NCBI GenBank assembly: GCA_010093515.1
Contig: MU001679.1
Span: forward strand, 3,498 to 67,497
Length of the DNA: 64,000 nt
Direction: 5' to 3'
DNA from: Lineolata rhizophorae
Lineage: Eukaryota; Ascomycota; Dothideomycetes; Lineolatales; Lineolataceae
Below the pieces are notes generated by a model. That model saw only the letters and a list, made by a program, of their open reading frames with translations. It did not search any database and had not been told where the DNA came from. The position numbers and the translations under genes were made by a program. Of the stretch, positions 23,533 to 36,828 are shown piece after piece (positions within the stretch are counted from its first letter, which is position 1; every line of letters starts with the position of its first letter).

Positions 23533-24847
23533 ATGCCGCCCGGAACCTCGTCGACAGCCGCAGCATCGAACTCGCACAGCCATCGCCAGCCGTTGCCGCT
23601 GCATCATGCGGCGGCGGTCCAGTCGGCCGCCCGCGAGCGGCCGCGCCCGCCGAACGTCGTGCTGGAGGAGGCCGAGCGGCAGTGGCTCTTTTCGCAAGAT
23701 GAACTGCTCCGGACGCCTTCGTGCGTCGACGGCATGAGCCCTGACGAGGAGCGCGAGCTGCGCGGCAAGGGAGTCAACTTCATTATGCAGGTCGGCATCA
23801 TGCTGCGGCTGCCGCAACTCACGCTGTGGACTGCGTCGGTTTTCTTCAACCGCTTCCTAATGAGGCATTCGCTCAAGCAAAAGCCCGGGTACAAGCCTCT
23901 GCATCACTATGTAAGTCCGCTGCTAGGTGTTGAGTAACGCATTCAGTCTTAACACGCATCAACCTTGACAGCAAGTTGCCGCGACGTCTCTTTACCTAGC
24001 AACAAAGGTGGAGGAAAACTGCCGAAAGATGAAGGAGCTCGTTATCGCGTGCTGCCGAGTCGCGCAAAAGAACCCCAATCTCGTCGTCGACGAACAGACC
24101 AAGGACTATTGGCGATGGCGCGACACAATCCTCTTCAACGAGGACGTGCTGTTGGAGACCATCTGCTTCGACGTGACCGTGGAGCACCCGCATCGCATCC
24201 TCTTCGACCTGCTCAAGTACTACGGCGTCGAACATAACAAGCCGCTTCGCAGCGCGGCGTGGGCCTTCATCAACGACAGCACCGTCACCCAGCTGTGCGT
24301 CCTTTTCTCGAGCCGCACCATCGCCGCCGCGGCCCTCTACTGCGGCGCCCGCCAGTGCGACGTGCGCTTCCCGGACGACGACCGCGGCTGGCCCTGGTGG
24401 GCCGCGCAGCACGTCCACCTACGCGACATCCGACGCGCGTGCAACTACATGGCCGGCGTCTACGATAAGCCGCACGCACAGCCGCAGTCGCAGCCGGGCG
24501 GCGGTCAGGGAAGCGGCGGCACGGGCGCCGCGGGGCCGCAGGGCGGCGAGGGTGGCAGCAGCATCTACGTAGGTCTCCGCACGCCCGAGGACGGCGACGC
24601 GAGGTACGCGAAGACACGCCTAATGCGGTCGCAGACGCCCGCGAGCCCCTCGGCGGCCGCCATGGAGCGTGGCGCGAGCGATCAGGGCGTCAAGCGTAAA
24701 CCCGAGCACGAGGACGGCGGCAAGGGCCGCTCGAACGGCAGAAGCGCAAACGGAGACGAGGGTCCGGACCTGAAAAAGTTGAAGGTGGGAGGGTCGGCGG
24801 GAGAAGGGAATGCCGATGTGAGCGAGGAAGGAGAACTGGAAGAGTGA
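23533..24847 (+). CDS. Transcription-type cyclin (cyclin K / Pch1-like)
   Basis: Two exons, 23533-23910 and 23972-24847, encode 417 residues (61-nt intron, gtaagt donor, both ends phase 0). The first cyclin box runs from about residue 65 (GKGVNFIMQVGIMLRLPQ) through ASVFFNRFLMRHSL and, across the intron, YQVAATSLYLATKVEENCRK. A second box follows to about 290. The TKVEENCRK and WRWRDTILFNEDVLLE phrases are typical of cyclins K/T that partner CDK9- or CDK12-type kinases acting on the RNA polymerase II tail. The C-terminus is Gly/Pro/Asp-rich with a basic KRKPEHEDGGKGR stretch, a possible nuclear signal. The exact orthologue (Pch1 or Ctk2) is uncertain. Confidence 0.85.
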
Positions 24848-26504
24848 AGTGCTCAAGGAAAGGCAATTGCGAAGAATACTAATCCAGCGCCGATTGGATC
24901 CACGACGACGCGCCCATCTGTATTTTATGGCTAGATTCCAAGACGGGGGCACACTGCATTTGAGATAAGGCGTTCATGTTTTCCAGCTAGGGGTGGTTTT
25001 TATGACCGGAAAGGCCAAGGGGACGACCACGGTTCGGCGTTCGACAAAACCAGGGACTATTGCTCTGGACGGGAGAGATACCCGCGGCGACTGCTAGGCG
25101 CTTTGCTTGCTTGCAGGGCAGCGCACGCTGATTTGTTTTCAATGCTAATTTTCAGAGAGTGCATGCTCTCGCAAATAACGGGATGATTTTCGGAGGTGCG
25201 GTGTGCCAGGCATGAGAACACTGGTCCGACTAGAGCGGACTGAAATTGGCGGATGGGTTGTTGTCTAGGTGGATCACTGCTGGTTCCCTGCGCTGTACCT
25301 ACATGGTCATTCTGCAGGGGCAGCCAGGAAAGTGAGACGCACCGCTCTAGTGCTCTACGCAGTGCGGCGGCTCGGCCGGCAAGACTCGGAGCGGTCAGCC
25401 CTTATTCCGTATCTGTCAAGCCTTACAGCTAATGCTTAATTCTCCGGCCGCGTACGGGCACAGTATGAATTACTTCGATGTGATCAGTAATATCCAGCTG
25501 GAAAAGTAAACATGTCGCCCACAGAACCCGGCACACACCTAGGCAGCACGGCTGAGGAGGATCACTCGACTAATCGGCCCACCCCCAGCACGCCACCAAG
25601 CCGTCCGTCAAAGTGCTGTCCGCAAAAGCCAGACCGGCGCAGACGACAAAACGCAAGGGGAGGAATCGCGCCGGCAAGGCTGGCGGGCCAATCAGGCAGG
25701 CGGGATTGTTTGGCTGCGCGCATGTCTCCACGGGACTCAGCCGTCCAGCGGAGCGCCAGCTTTGGGCTCAGGTCTGCCCGGCAGCCCTATGGCGGCGCCG
25801 ACTCGGCTACGCCTCGCGCGGACTGGCGCGCACCCGGCGAGGGTCCCTCACCGCCCGCCCCCCCGAGCTTTTGCCCGCATCACCAACTTCCAGCCCATGC
25901 CCCGTTCGGCGATGCCTTCAGCGCGACGCGCGCACCTTGATGGCCTGTCGTGCCCCGCGTGCAGCTGGCGCGCGCGCGGGTGGGTGTGCGCGGGCATGCG
26001 GCCAGCGCAGTCGAGACTGAGACTGTTTGGCTCAGCTGGCCACCCGGCCGCGCCCGACATGTCACTGCTCGCCGTATCTCTCGCCCTGGACGTGCTCCTC
26101 CCTCTACTATGCTGGGTCGTCTTAGTAGGACGCCCTCGCGTCGCCTGGGATTAGCGTTGGGACCCCGGGTGTCAGCACCTGGCGGGCTGCCCTGGGCATT
26201 AGAAATAGAAAAGGTAGGGCGCCGCCGTGACTCTTCTTTCGCGTCTTTTTTTTGAATTTGGATTTCTCTCAACTGAATTGCTGGCTCTTGGTCTTGTGCT
26301 TGCTGTTGTCGGGGCTTCCTCTGGGATTTTGAGCGTGAAGGGAGTACCTTGGTGTCTTCTAGCCTCAATGCTCCTCTAAACCTCACCTCATCCTTTGTAC
26401 GCTAGTACGCCGTTTGAAGGCTCGCATTCCTTAGAGTCAACAGCACTGTTCCTGCTCCATTTCCTTCCACACCGTACGGTAGCCTGTCGCCGCAAGCTTC
26501 AATT
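24848..26504. other. Intergenic, nothing recognised
   Basis: About 1.66 kb between two plus-strand genes. The middle (25500-26150) is GC-rich with overlapping open frames on both strands but no recognisable protein content. The right end should hold the promoter of the next gene. Confidence 0.35.
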
Positions 26505-27800
26505 ATGAGTGCACCTACGGCACTGGCGCAAAACGCCAGAAATACGACTCTCCCTCCCTTCCTCCGGCTGCCCACGGAAATCCGGCTCATGATATATGAG
26601 CACCTTCTCCTCCCAAAGTCCCAGCCCGAAGCTTCAAGTTCCTGTCAATCCTTGGAGCAGATGCTCCAACCGGACTACCATTCCTGCGACCAGCACTACT
26701 CCTCCAAGCGTTCCGTCAAATCTGCCTCTGCCACTTCTCCGCGCATCACGGTCCACATCCGCACTCTTGACCCCTCTAGCACCAAGCCGAAACCAACCAC
26801 CATCCGCAACCGCACCCCTTTCTCCATCCGTACCTCGCGCTTCCGCAGCCGAACCATGGGCACGACGTACTTCGCGCCGGGCTCGCACAACCAAGCCATC
26901 CACCCGGCCATCCTTTCAGTGTGCCGCACCACGCACGCCGAGGCCGTCGACCTACTCTACGGCGGGGCGCTCTTCTGCTTCGGCTCGCACGTCGACGCCG
27001 TCCCCGCCTTCCTGGCCGACCTGACGCCCAGGGCGCGCGCCCGCGTCCGCCGCGTCGCCCTGGTCAAGGCCCCGCTGCCGTACGACCACGGCGCCGACTT
27101 GGACGACTGGGCCGAGGCCTGCAAGGCGCTGGCCGGCGACCTGCCCGGACTGGCCGAGCTGAGGCTGGGCGTCGTGGCGGGCAAGCCCGCCCGGAAGCGG
27201 GTGCCGGCCACGGAAGGCGAGTCCTGGCTGGGCGCCGCGGGCTGGGGCGCGGCGCCCAACGCCGGGGTGGGCGGTCTCGCTGCGGGCGGCGGCGCGGGAG
27301 CAGGAGCCCTGGCCGGTTTCCCCGTCACGCCGGCCATGCTGAGCGCCATGGCGCACGCCGCGGCTGCGCAGACCATCGCGCAGAGCTACGCGCACGCCCA
27401 TCATGCGGACTGGGACGACGGCGGCAGCAGCAGTAGCAGCAACAGCGGCAGCGGCAGCGATGCCAGCGACGACGAAGACGACGACGACGACGAGCAGGAG
27501 CAAGGCGGCTGGGCCGGCCTGCGCACCATCTCAGCGGCGCAGTTCCGCACCCTCAGCGGCCCGACGCCTGACGGAGGCTCTGCCGACAGTGTCGCGAGCG
27601 GCATGCTCGAGTGGGCGGGCGCGCTGATGTGCGTGCGCGGTTTGGCGAGCCTTGAGGTGAGGCCGCTTGTCGAGCATTGCCCGTCGCCTATGAGCGAGGG
27701 TATGGCGTTTTGGGTCACGTTGTCGAAGAACCTCGAGGGTGGGTTTGCGGAGTGGTTGAGGGGCCTGATGGTTGGGCGGAAGGGGGAGCACGGGGCTTGA
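26505..27800 (+). CDS. F-box-like / DUF7730-type protein
   Basis: A single exon of 431 residues. The N-terminus has the motif LPPFLRLPTEIRLMIYEHLL (about 16-35), the F-box-like start seen in a large fungal family (DUF7730/2EXR-like). A second conserved phrase, ILSVCRTTHAEAVDLLYG (about 134-151), is also typical. A central Gly/Ala-rich linker and an acidic run of Ser, Asp and Glu (about 304-330) interrupt the fold. The C-terminus again looks structured. The function is unknown; members are thought to be ubiquitin-ligase adaptors or unstudied. GC content at third positions is very high from about 26900. Confidence 0.75.
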   Translation: MSAPTALAQNARNTTLPPFLRLPTEIRLMIYEHLLLPKSQPEASSSCQSLEQMLQPDYHSCDQHYSSKRSVKSASATSPRITVHIRTLDPSSTKPKPTTIRNRTPFSIRTSRFRSRTMGTTYFAPGSHNQAIHPAILSVCRTTHAEAVDLLYGGALFCFGSHVDAVPAFLADLTPRARARVRRVALVKAPLPYDHGADLDDWAEACKALAGDLPGLAELRLGVVAGKPARKRVPATEGESWLGAAGWGAAPNAGVGGLAAGGGAGAGALAGFPVTPAMLSAMAHAAAAQTIAQSYAHAHHADWDDGGSSSSSNSGSGSDASDDEDDDDDEQEQGGWAGLRTISAAQFRTLSGPTPDGGSADSVASGMLEWAGALMCVRGLASLEVRPLVEHCPSPMSEGMAFWVTLSKNLEGGFAEWLRGLMVGRKGEHGA

Positions 27801-28181
27801 GCGGAGGGAGAGCTTTTGAGGTGGTCTAGGTGATTAGGGCGGGTGGCCGCGGAGAGGACTTTACGACTGAACGAGTTTCTTTGCGCATCATACATTGATT
27901 ACTTGGGGTTCATTTGGGATATAATTCCTAGCCCTGTTAATGGAGATTTTAGTTAGGTCTTCGCCAAGTACTTCGCCAGGCGCGTAATTATTTGGATACC
28001 CAGAGGAAACAAAAGCGCGGAATTGTTGTAATCTTTTCGATACTAGGAATTCACATTAGACTATGACGGAGACAAAATTGCCTATCCAAAACACAAATGC
28101 TACAGCAATCCGGACTATTTCCTCCAGAAACGCCGTATGATATGCCTCCATTTTCCGGTCCCTCTTTTTGCACAGTCACGG
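27801..28181. other. Intergenic between convergent genes
   Basis: About 380 bases of AT-rich 3' flanking sequence. Nothing else is seen. Confidence 0.35.
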
Positions 28182-29456
<1,275 letters not shown>

Positions 29457-32400
29457 TTACGCATACTGCAATCTCTCAGGCGTCCAACCAGGCCTCAAAT
29501 ACTCGCTCTCAAACCTACTGCTGAAGCTGCTTTCCAGCACGTACTTCTTCTTCAGCTCGATGCCGACACTCGCAGCTTCCTCGGTCTGCGCCCAGACCGC
29601 AAGCCCAATTGTATTGTCGCCGCCATAGTTCAGCACGCCCGGCGGCACCGGGAACTCGATTTGGTGCCCGATGTGCGGGTTGAAACGTCCGTACTGGTAC
29701 CCGTTCACGAACAGCTGCACCCGCACCTGATCGCTCGGCCCCAGCGATGACAGCTCGAACGCCAGGGACACGTCTAGCCCCTGCGGGATATCGAGAGGCA
29801 CGACCGTTCGGTAAAAGTTCACGCCGGCTCCCGTGAGCCCCTCAGACGGGCTTCCCGCGTCCCACGCGCTGTCGTCGAAGCCGGGCAGGTGCCAGCCGAG
29901 GCGCTCGGCCGTAAGGCCACCTTCGGCGTACACGCCGCGCATCGGATCCAGGAGCACGGCGGTCCCCCCGGCACTGCCGGCAACTTTCCAGTGGGTGAAG
30001 TCGCCACCTATAAGACGTGCTTCAAGGATACCACGCGGGTCTAGCGCGCCGGCACGAAGGTCATGGCCAGTATTGTCTTGTAGAACGAGTAGCACGTTGG
30101 GTTCAGCGTCGTTGAGTGTAGCATTCGCGAAGGACAACGTCAGGTTTCCGGACGACGAGTCCGCGGATCCTAGATAGGAGTCGAGGAATTGTCCGTTCAA
30201 CCAAACAGAGAAGCCGCTATAAAAAATGAATATGTGTCGCGATGCACAACTCAAGGGGAAAAGCTTACAATGCCAAGCCGCCTTGGACGCGAAGGTATGC
30301 ACCATTTGCGGTACCATTGAAATAACCACGCCAAAGGTGTGCGCCATTGTGGAACCCTAAGCCATAGTTTCAGTTCTAATTATCGCGATCTGGTAGAAGT
30401 ACCACGAGTCTTACCGTACTCATCCACATATAGCACAGGAAGCGTCGCCGGCTTGGTCGGATTCGGGGTTTCCACGTGATCCGCGCCTGCGTTGATCAGC
30501 GGAGAATTCAATAAATGATTACAGCATACGTGCCTTTCCAAGCAGCGCCTGAGTCATTGTACGTTTCTAGTCTTTCGGGAAGACTATCATGGACTTTCCA
30601 ACTATCCAAGGCCGGCAGAACGACTTCAGACATATCTGGGCCGCCAAGCTCAGCGATTAAACTGCCATGATCCGATTTAGTAGTATTAACAGTTTCATTG
30701 TTCCAGGAGATAGTGTCAACGTTCCCCGGAGCATAAACCTCAATAGAACAAGCTTCCGAGGTATCGCCTTTAATATAGACAATATCGCCATTGATACTGG
30801 CACCGCGTACGAGATATGGCCCATGCACGAGGACTATGGAGTCAGCATACCAGCTCAGGGGAAATGAATGATACCAAAGCGATACGCACCTATCTCATCC
30901 GCAGGACCAGATGGATCATTGCTTGTCACTGGAGCCCAGAAATGGTAGGCAGATTTTCTGTCCAGAATAATAACGCTCACATCATTTTCGAACTCGAGGA
31001 CTGTCATGCCTTGTCCTTGCGTAAAGGTAGTGATGATCCCCTCGTCGTCTTCAAAGAACTCGACGTTTGAGCCTTGCTGGTACTTCGCAATTGAACCGTC
31101 GGTGGCTCCCTTCAAATGGAATTCTCCGGACTCATCGGTAGGTACCCATAGGACTAGAATTGTCCCAACGTCTGTTACTGCATATGTAAGTACTTCCGCC
31201 GTGGAATAAAGAAGCACGTGAGACCCGAAGTTGAAATCGACAACAAGGATCTTAGACTGGTGTCCATTCAATGTGACCTCTCCGCCTTTTTGGGGAATAA
31301 TCAATGGACCCGCTGACGAATTGACGTGAAGGCTGAACGTTTCCAAAGACCCCAAGCTCGTGTCCGCGTGATTAGTCACGTAGAAGCGCGCCCCGTTGTC
31401 GACATTTTCCAGAAGGGTTGCCATGATCATGGGGTTAGTCGTATAGTCCGTCGAGTTTCCAACCCTTTCGACCTTGGTAAGATCCTTGGCTGCTCTCGTA
31501 AAAAGCGCGAGAAGTTTGGTCTCATGAAACTTTGACCATATGGACCTATCTTCGGAAATGGGGGCCGAGTAATCATAGCTGGTGGCCACTACTGGAGCAG
31601 CAAATGAACCCCATGATGTACCTCCATACATCATGTATAAATTCATGGCCGTAATTTTCTGCGCAATGTTCCATCGATAGAACAAGTTCGCAAAATCGGC
31701 TCCAATGTCCTCAGGACAGCCACCCTGCGGCCCACCCCAAGGATTGTACGAACCGCCCTGGAATTCTGGCATGAACTCTGGCTGGGTCGGAGCTACTTCT
31801 TGGAAGTGAGAATAGTACTCCATCACTTGGTAGGCGACATATTCTCCATTGGTTCCGGTGCACTCGTCCAAATTGCAGCTCCAGCACTAGCGCGCGTTAG
31901 CTACACCCCTTACGGATTGGATTGTTTTGTCGGACATACTGAAGGATAACTGTCGAGCCCGTACACATCGACATTGCCTCCGGCATCGGAAAAGTCCTCA
32001 GACCAAGATAGGACCCGCATATTTGGGTCATTAGCAATTAAGGGAACGTCGATACCATTAGCTCGTGCAGTAGCTTCCAGCGCATCCATATAGGCAGTCG
32101 CAGTAGGATTAGGCACTTTGTCCGTGGGGTCCCCAATCCACTGCTCTCCGTACTCGTTCTCGATTTGGTAGAGGTAGACGTTCTCGCCTTGTGAAACTTG
32201 GTAATTACTGACGAGCTCAGAATATTCGCTCATATACGGCGTCCAGGCATCCGTGTACCTGGTGTCGTTGTTGCGCAACGTTCCGTACTCGCCCGTGGTC
32301 AACCAGCCTGGGAAGCAGCCGGCATTCGTCTCCGCATTAACATATGGCCCTGGCCTAACGATAACATACAGTCCGACTCTTTTAGCGATTTCGAATAGCG

Positions 32401-32758
32401 GCGTGATGTCGTGGGCACCATTTTCAAAGTCCAGTGTCGACGGATTTGGATGGTGGTATCCCCAATGCCCGTAGAAGGCAAAGGATGTGAACCCGGCCGC
32501 TTTGATCTTCTCCAGGATGTCCTCCCAGACTTCGGGAACCGGGATACGCCAGTAATGTATCTCACCGGAGAATATGAAGATGCGTTCTCCGTGGATTTTG
32601 AAGCTGTAGTGATCCCATTCTACTGCTTCATTCAAGCCATTGTCGTGGAGAGGCCACTGCGAGCTCCCATCTTCTTGAGCAGACACGCCTGGGACAGAGG
32701 CCCATCCGATCCAGCATAGAACAAACAGAAGACGCAAAAAGAAGGAAATGGACTGCAT
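29457..32758 (-). CDS. lacA: Secreted beta-galactosidase, GH35
   Basis: Six exons, 32758-31940, 31886-30890, 30833-30534, 30486-30415, 30356-30269 and 30216-29457, encode 1011 residues, normal for fungal GH35. The enzyme cleaves terminal beta-galactose from lactose or plant polysaccharides, probably outside the cell. It opens with a signal peptide ([20 protein letters not shown], cleavage near VSA-Q, residue 27). The acid/base Glu lies in QIENEYG (about 198-204) and the nucleophile in PEFQGG (about 313-318). Intron 3 (30533-30487, 47 nt) begins with GC, not GT (aaag-gcacgt), and joining there restores AAWKGADHV. An upstream in-frame ATG at 32812 would hide the signal peptide, so 32758 was chosen. 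Confidence 0.92.
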
Positions 32759-34044
32759 GATGAGATTCCGACGTGCCCCAAACACATACACAGTGAAATG
32801 TAGGCGTTCCATCTCCTGCTAGAGGAAACCCAGCCATTTTGAAGAACGCGCGGAGAAATCTGGTCTATGACTAGACAAGGCTTCCGTGCCCAGCAAGGCA
32901 AGAGAATACTACGTAGTAGGGGAGTAATGGAAACGGGCAAGGGAGATGTCCTCGGCGAGTCAAGTGGATTGGTCAATTGGCTTCCCGGGCCTAGGCCCGC
33001 TGCGGGGAAGCTCGTGAAGTGTACCTGGCCACGAGGCGATCCCCCGCAGCATCGACCAACTACAGCGGTGTCTACCTGGGGCAAGCTCCGCAGACGCACG
33101 GAGCCTCCGGCGCGAAGAAGCTAGTCGGGGTGGCCGGACGTCTTGTCAACGCTCAGAGAAACGGAATAATATTTCCGTCGGGTAGGTACCTTGCAATTGA
33201 CGCCGTTCCGGATGAGGAGGTTGGAAGCGGCAAGTTAGCAGCTACCGGGTCGCCCTAGCGGAGTGGGCGAAACCAACCTCGGCTAGCGACAGCCTCGTTG
33301 ACGCTTTAAAAGCTAGGCCTGGGTTATGCATGTCCTGCTCGACAGGGACTCGCGCGGGGATGTTTGAACTCATGCACTTACTATCAGCCCTCAAGCCAAT
33401 GGAGATGCAGAAACATGGTGTCGTGCGAAACTAGATGCCGTAGGCTTATATGGCCGGGGCCATTGCACTAAAGTCCTACTAAGAGGAATTCCCATGCGAT
33501 ACCATCTATAGGTCTGTGTCGTAGGTGTAAGTCCGCAACAAAGTTTTCGAAATAAAATACTGAGTTTGTGTCTCGCGAGATTTTAAAATGCATGTGACAC
33601 CAAGCATTGGAAATAAATAGTGAAGCAGTTCTGAGTAGGTAGCGTCGTAGCTCTGCGAAATAGAACGTATTTGAGAGGACCAATTCATTTTTTTTTTTAC
33701 TCTAGTGGTTAACCTTCAACTTAATATAACTATAACTATTCAGCGGCTTTATTTTCGCCTAGGAATAGCTTTCAAGGCCATCAGCCCCACCTATGGGCTA
33801 ACCAAAGTAGACAACACTTTCAGTCGCCTACGAAAGATCACTTATCTCAGTCCAGTTCTAGACCCTAGATGCCACGGTCGAAGGCATCGACATACCCAAT
33901 AAGATGCAAACGGCTTTTAGGCCAAGACGTTCATTGGGTAATTCATATCCTTAGCCAATGAACATATCCAAATGAATCCATATAAGTTTCATGAGTCTAC
34001 GGCCCTTCCATTCCTAGATAGATATTTGACAATTCCAATTCCAG
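32759..34044. other. Intergenic, nothing recognised
   Basis: About 1.29 kb. The left part holds the beta-galactosidase promoter, and the AT-rich right part (33400-34044) the phosphoketolase 3' flank. Short open frames here match nothing. Confidence 0.35.
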
Positions 34045-36828
34045 TTACGCCTTCATAAAGACAGGAAGATCGTATGTATCATCGGGGTCTAAAATATCTC
34101 CATTAGTGAAGGACCATTCTGGTGAAGCTTAAATGGTAAAAACTCACCCTTCGCGTTCTCCAAGATATACTCCCTAGTCGCCTTCACTTTGTGTCCCAGC
34201 TCCGCCACTCTCTCTGGAAGATCCACCTCCAACCCTTCCTTGCCTTTGCTCTTCGCCGCCCCTCTTAGCGCCGCCTCCGCCACATCGTACCTACTCACCT
34301 TATTCAGCAGCATCATGTCGAACGGCGTCGTCGTGCTCCCCTCCTCCTGGTATCCCTGCACACTAACCCTGCTTCCGACGCCCTGAGCACGGCCAAACAG
34401 CAGTCCCTGCAGCTCCGCCGCGTAGCCATGGTAATTGAAGTGCACCGGCTTGTCCGGCGTGAACAGCGCGTCGAAGTCATCGTGGCTCAACGCGTGCGGG
34501 TGCGCGCCCTCCGTGCCCAGGACCATGAGGTCGGTGACGTTGACTACGCGGACGCGAAGCTCGGGAGCCATTGTGCGAAGCAACTCGGCGGCTTTCACGA
34601 CCTCGAAGGTCAGCTCGGCGCCGATGCCGACGAGGACGACGTCCGGGTTGACGCCGCCGTCGGTGGACGCGAACTTGAAGATGCCGGCGCCGGCGCGGCA
34701 GTGCGAAGCCGCCTCCTCCGCGGATAGAAAGCATGGTGTTGGCTGCTTGGAGCCGACCATGAGGTTGATGTAGCCTTTAGAGCTGAGACAGTGATGCAGC
34801 GTCGAGAGGAAACAATTTGCGTCGGGCGGGAGATAAACGCGCGCAGCATTGGGTTTGAGATTCAGGACAGCGCCAATGAAAGAAGGATTTTGGTGAGAAA
34901 AGCCGTTATGTTCCTGACGAGTCCACGTGCTGGTTTCGATGTAGTTAATAGATGGGATTGCGCCCCTCCATTTTACTTCTTTCGCCTTGCAAACAGTTAG
35001 CCCAAGGCTGCAACGTCTGATGTAGATAGAGCACGTACAATCTTCGTGAACTTCGCATACTGCACCATCATGGTATGAATGATCCCAAGGAAGCTCTCGT
35101 ACGAGGGAAATATTCCCACGCGGCCGGTCAAGGTGTAACCCTGCATGAATCCTTGGCAACAGTGTTCCGATAAAATCTCAATCACTCTACCGCCTCTTGC
35201 ATTGGAAAACTCATCCCACTGAAAGTTCCGGCCCGTATGCCGGAACACAGCGTCGATTTTGTTACTGACCAGCTCGTCCGGAGAGAAGAGCCGCAATGAG
35301 GACGGGTTCTCTTGGAAAGCTTTGTCAAGGAGATCGCCAATTGTCTTCATGCTGCTAGCCTTGGTGGCCTTTTGGACGCCGAATTGCTGCCATTCGGGCA
35401 TCTTGACCTTGAGATCCGGAGCGTAGGAAAGCTTGACTTGCCCGAGTCTTCTCGATTCCTTGGCTGGGACAATACGAGTTACGCTCTCGACGGGCTTGCC
35501 ATCCTTGAAAAGCTCTTCTGGTCCGTAGCTAGATAACCAATCTTGGAGAGCGGTCAATTGCTCTTTATCTGACTTGGCTTTAGCCAGTGGAACTTGGTGA
35601 GATGCGAATGATCCTTCAATAAACTCTCCACCGATTTTTTTCGGCCCTGTCCAACCCTACTGCTTGTTAGCTTCGTTCGGTGCCAGTCGCTCCGAGTACG
35701 CCTACCTTTGGCGTTCGCAGAATAATTACCGGCCACCTTGGCTTCATAATCGGCTTCCCATCCCTTGCGGCCTTCTGAATCCGACGGATCTCACCCAACG
35801 CCCACTCCATGCTCCCCGCTAAATCTTTGTCAATGTCTCCTAGGTCCTCCACGAACCTCACCTGGTACCCGTAACCTGAGAACAAGCAAACGAGCTCCTT
35901 ATCGTCCATACAGCCGTAAACAGTGCGCTCGGAAATCTTGAACCCGTTGACGTGCACAATGGGTAGCACAGCTCCGGACTCTGCGGGATCAATATATTTG
36001 TACCCGTGCCAGGCGGTTGCGGTCGGGCCCGTCTCGGCTTCACCATCACCGACGACGCAGCACACTACCAGGTCTGGCTTGTCCATGACAGCGCCGAAGG
36101 ATACGGCGAGAGCGTATCCGAGCTCTCCGCCTTCGTGAATGGCGCCGGGAGTTTCGGCATTGATATGACTATCAACACTGTTAGCGCCATCCATTCCCAG
36201 AGAGTAGCTGATGGCATGTACCTGGGAAAGCCTCCGGTGGTGGAAAATCGTTGGATCATATTACTCAGGCCTTGCTTGTCTAGGGCGTATTCCGGGTAGA
36301 ACTTGGCCAGCGAACCTTCGAGCCAGAGCGATGCCAGGATTGCCGGCGCGCCGTGGCCGGGGCCGACGACATATATCATTTCCAGATCATGCTTGCAGAT
36401 AAGGTAGTTGAGGTGCGAGTATACAAGCACCAGGCCTGGACATGTTCCCCAGTGCCCTGCGGAGCAATTAACACGTCGCCAACTAATGACATGGAGGGTG
36501 AGCGATCTCATACCAAGCAGTCGAGGCTTCACATCGTCAAACGTCAACTCTCTCTCCAGAAGCGTGTCGTCCCGGAGAAAAATGGAAGCTAGGCGCAAAA
36601 GAGCCAAGTCAGCCCAACCATTTCCACTCGGACGTAGACCATTGCCAATTGAGACGACAACAGACCGGCGGCGATATACAGCGCGGCGCGACGGAAATCC
36701 CGCAGCGCGACATTGTCTTCCTCCTGCAGCGGCTTGAGGTCCAAGGTCACCGCCAAGTCATTCACGCCCTCCGGCAGCTGCGACGGCAGCGGCTGCGGAT
36801 TCGGCCTGTCGATGACTTCGCCGGGCAT
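34045..36828 (-). CDS. Xylulose-5-phosphate/fructose-6-phosphate phosphoketolase
   Basis: Seven exons, 36828-36666, 36588-36514, 36456-36222, 36168-35706, 35656-35039, 34985-34148 and 34088-34045, encode 811 residues. All introns are 49-77 nt with GT-AG ends. The enzyme is thiamine-diphosphate dependent and splits xylulose-5-P (or fructose-6-P) with phosphate into acetyl-phosphate and glyceraldehyde-3-P (or erythrose-4-P). Visible signatures: GHWGTCPGL (about 80-88), GPGHGAPA (about 110-117), the TPP-binding GDGEAETGPTATAW (about 198-211), SINYIETSTWTRQEHNGFSH and VYLPPDANCFLSTLHHCL. The last exon encodes only 14 residues (DPDDTYDLPVF), a conserved fungal ending. It lies upstream of and parallel to the beta-galactosidase gene. 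Confidence 0.94.

Noticed and set aside
25500-26386. Overlapping frames between the cyclin and F-box-like genes
   Set aside because: Composition matches GC-biased non-coding sequence, with no family resemblance.
33705-33902. 65-residue frame in the AT-rich intergenic region
   Set aside because: No motif, no neighbouring exon, and composition matches the surrounding non-coding DNA.
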